DNA from: Methylobacter sp.
Lineage (GTDB): Bacteria; Pseudomonadota; Gammaproteobacteria; Methylococcales; Methylomonadaceae
Direction: 5' to 3'
Assembly: GCA_004299305.1 (NCBI GenBank)
Contig: SCPZ01000037.1
Location: 1-64,000, forward strand
Length of the DNA: 64,000 nucleotides
The notes below the pieces were generated by a model. That model was not told the origin of the DNA, did not search any database, and saw only the letters and a list, made by a program, of their open reading frames with translations. A program made the position numbers and the translations under genes. Below, piece by piece: positions 63,444 through 64,000 of the stretch (position 1 is its first letter; each line of letters begins with the position of its first letter).

Positions 63444-63686
63444 TTACAATTGGCTGTTCAGCAATTCGTCAATGCTGGGCAATTGTTTGTCGGACTTGCA
63501 ACGGTTTTTATAAAGATCGACGAATTCCATAAAAGCTTGTTCCAGGTCAGCCAGAATTTCTTCTTCGTTTTCACGCTCATCATCGGGAACGTCGGGCGAA
63601 TCCAAATATTCGTGTTGCAGGGCGACTTCGCTGTTTAAAGCAAGCGTGGCGTAAATGATGGCATTGTTTGATATGTTGTCGCTCAT
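63444..63686 (-). CDS. Small acidic hypothetical protein
   Basis: This 80-residue acidic, mostly helical protein (SPDVPDDERENEEEILADLE, QAFMEFVDLYKNRCKSDKQL) has no membrane segment or recognised family. It lies 19 bases upstream of the FMN-reductase/YffB gene on the same strand and is probably co-transcribed with it and dapE. Composition and codon use look coding. Confidence 0.6.
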   Translation of the reverse strand: MSDNISNNAIIYATLALNSEVALQHEYLDSPDVPDDERENEEEILADLEQAFMEFVDLYKNRCKSDKQLPSIDELLNSQL

Positions 63687-63718
63687 GGTGTTGGCCTTGG
63701 TTAAGTTATTGGTGGGTA

Positions 63719-63906
63719 GTAACTACTCAGCAGATAGAAAATGGAACACGGATGATACGGATTAGACTGATAAACATGGATAAAACCAATGAATGGGTTA
63801 TCCATCGACTCTTTAACATCCGTTTAAATCCGTCCAATCCGCGTCGCCTAGAGGCGCCTACTTTTGGCATCTGTGTTCTATTATAAAATTAGCCCTGAGT
63901 AGTTAC
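63719..63906. mobile_element. Complete MITE-like element with terminal inverted repeats and target duplication
   Basis: This 188-bp element is bounded by GTAACTACTCAG (63719-63730) and CTGAGTAGTTAC (63895-63906) and flanked by a perfect 8-bp direct repeat, GGTGGGTA (63711-63718 and 63907-63914). It is the same family as 22863-23030 but inserted in the opposite orientation. It contains no transposase. It lies 33 bases upstream of the small acidic gene. Confidence 0.9.
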
Positions 63907-64000
63907 GGTGGGTATTACGGTAGGGCGAGCTATGCGCGCCTTACAGGTTGGAACAGTATTTATCAGTCCTGTTCCCTAAAACGAATGGTAAGACCTTGTA

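Noticed and set aside
63668..63886. 72-codon frame near the right end
   Set aside because: It is a translation of the MITE-like element; the same peptide pattern appears in the false N-terminal extension of the adaptor gene.

Overview
The window reads as chromosomal DNA of a polarly flagellated gammaproteobacterium. The evidence is a Pseudomonas/Vibrio-type late flagellar operon (fliLMNOPQR-flhBA-flhFG-fliA-motCD), a class I adenylate cyclase, a hemCDXY cluster, a NifJ-type pyruvate:flavodoxin oxidoreductase and a YffB-type domain joined to dapE. A hemerythrin, a truncated globin and a genome littered with short palindromic repeats recall Methylococcales methanotrophs, but no methane-oxidation gene is present, so that placement is inference.

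Layout. 0-2.4 kb: YgjP-like metallohydrolase, group II truncated haemoglobin, Bax-inhibitor-1 membrane protein. 2.4-15.3 kb: one tightly packed minus-strand flagellar operon of 15 genes (export gate, switch, FlhFG, sigma-28, MotCD stator, two small proteins) behind a plausible sigma-54 promoter. 16-17.7 kb: REC-Hpt protein and family 5 uracil-DNA glycosylase. 18.3-22.8 kb: a four-gene tripartite exporter (FtsX-type permease, ATPase, adaptor, outer-membrane lipoprotein) with a repeat between ATPase and adaptor. 23-25.8 kb: hemerythrin, an orphan CRISPR-like repeat, tRNA-Leu and queA. 26-29.6 kb: a five-gene operon of SRPBCC protein, short LOV photoreceptor, fatty-acid-hydroxylase-like membrane protein and MsrPQ. 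29.7-33 kb: LOG, YebC, DUF2721 and triple-GAF proteins.

33.4-39.8 kb: tRNA-Arg and tRNA-Asn followed by an AT-rich island with a 947-residue RTX protein, a LamG-like secreted protein, a decayed RTX tail, duplicated sequence, a broken AlpA-like regulator and a poly-Glu microsatellite ORF. 39.8-48.6 kb: cyaA, argH and divergent hemCDXY. 48.6-50.4 kb: MazEF and ParDE modules. 50.5-56.4 kb: small hydrolase, trxC, nifJ and a dihydroorotate-dehydrogenase-like gene. 56.8-61 kb: an accessory patch with an HD-domain-like protein, a selD 3' remnant and an OLD-type ATPase/TOPRIM nuclease, flanked by repeats. 61.4-63.7 kb: dapE, an FMN-reductase/YffB fusion and a small acidic protein.

Repeats are the most distinctive property of the window. 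Two complete MITE-like elements (12-bp inverted ends GTAACTACTCAG, perfect 8-bp target duplications) and two degenerate relatives occur. A 27-bp palindrome-like module sits inside coding sequence (twice in flhF, once in the REC-Hpt gene). Several GC-rich palindromic mosaics fill the gene-free stretches. The best candidates for undescribed biology are the in-frame coding repeats, the LOV/SRPBCC/hydroxylase/MsrPQ operon and the HD + OLD patch at the selD remnant.
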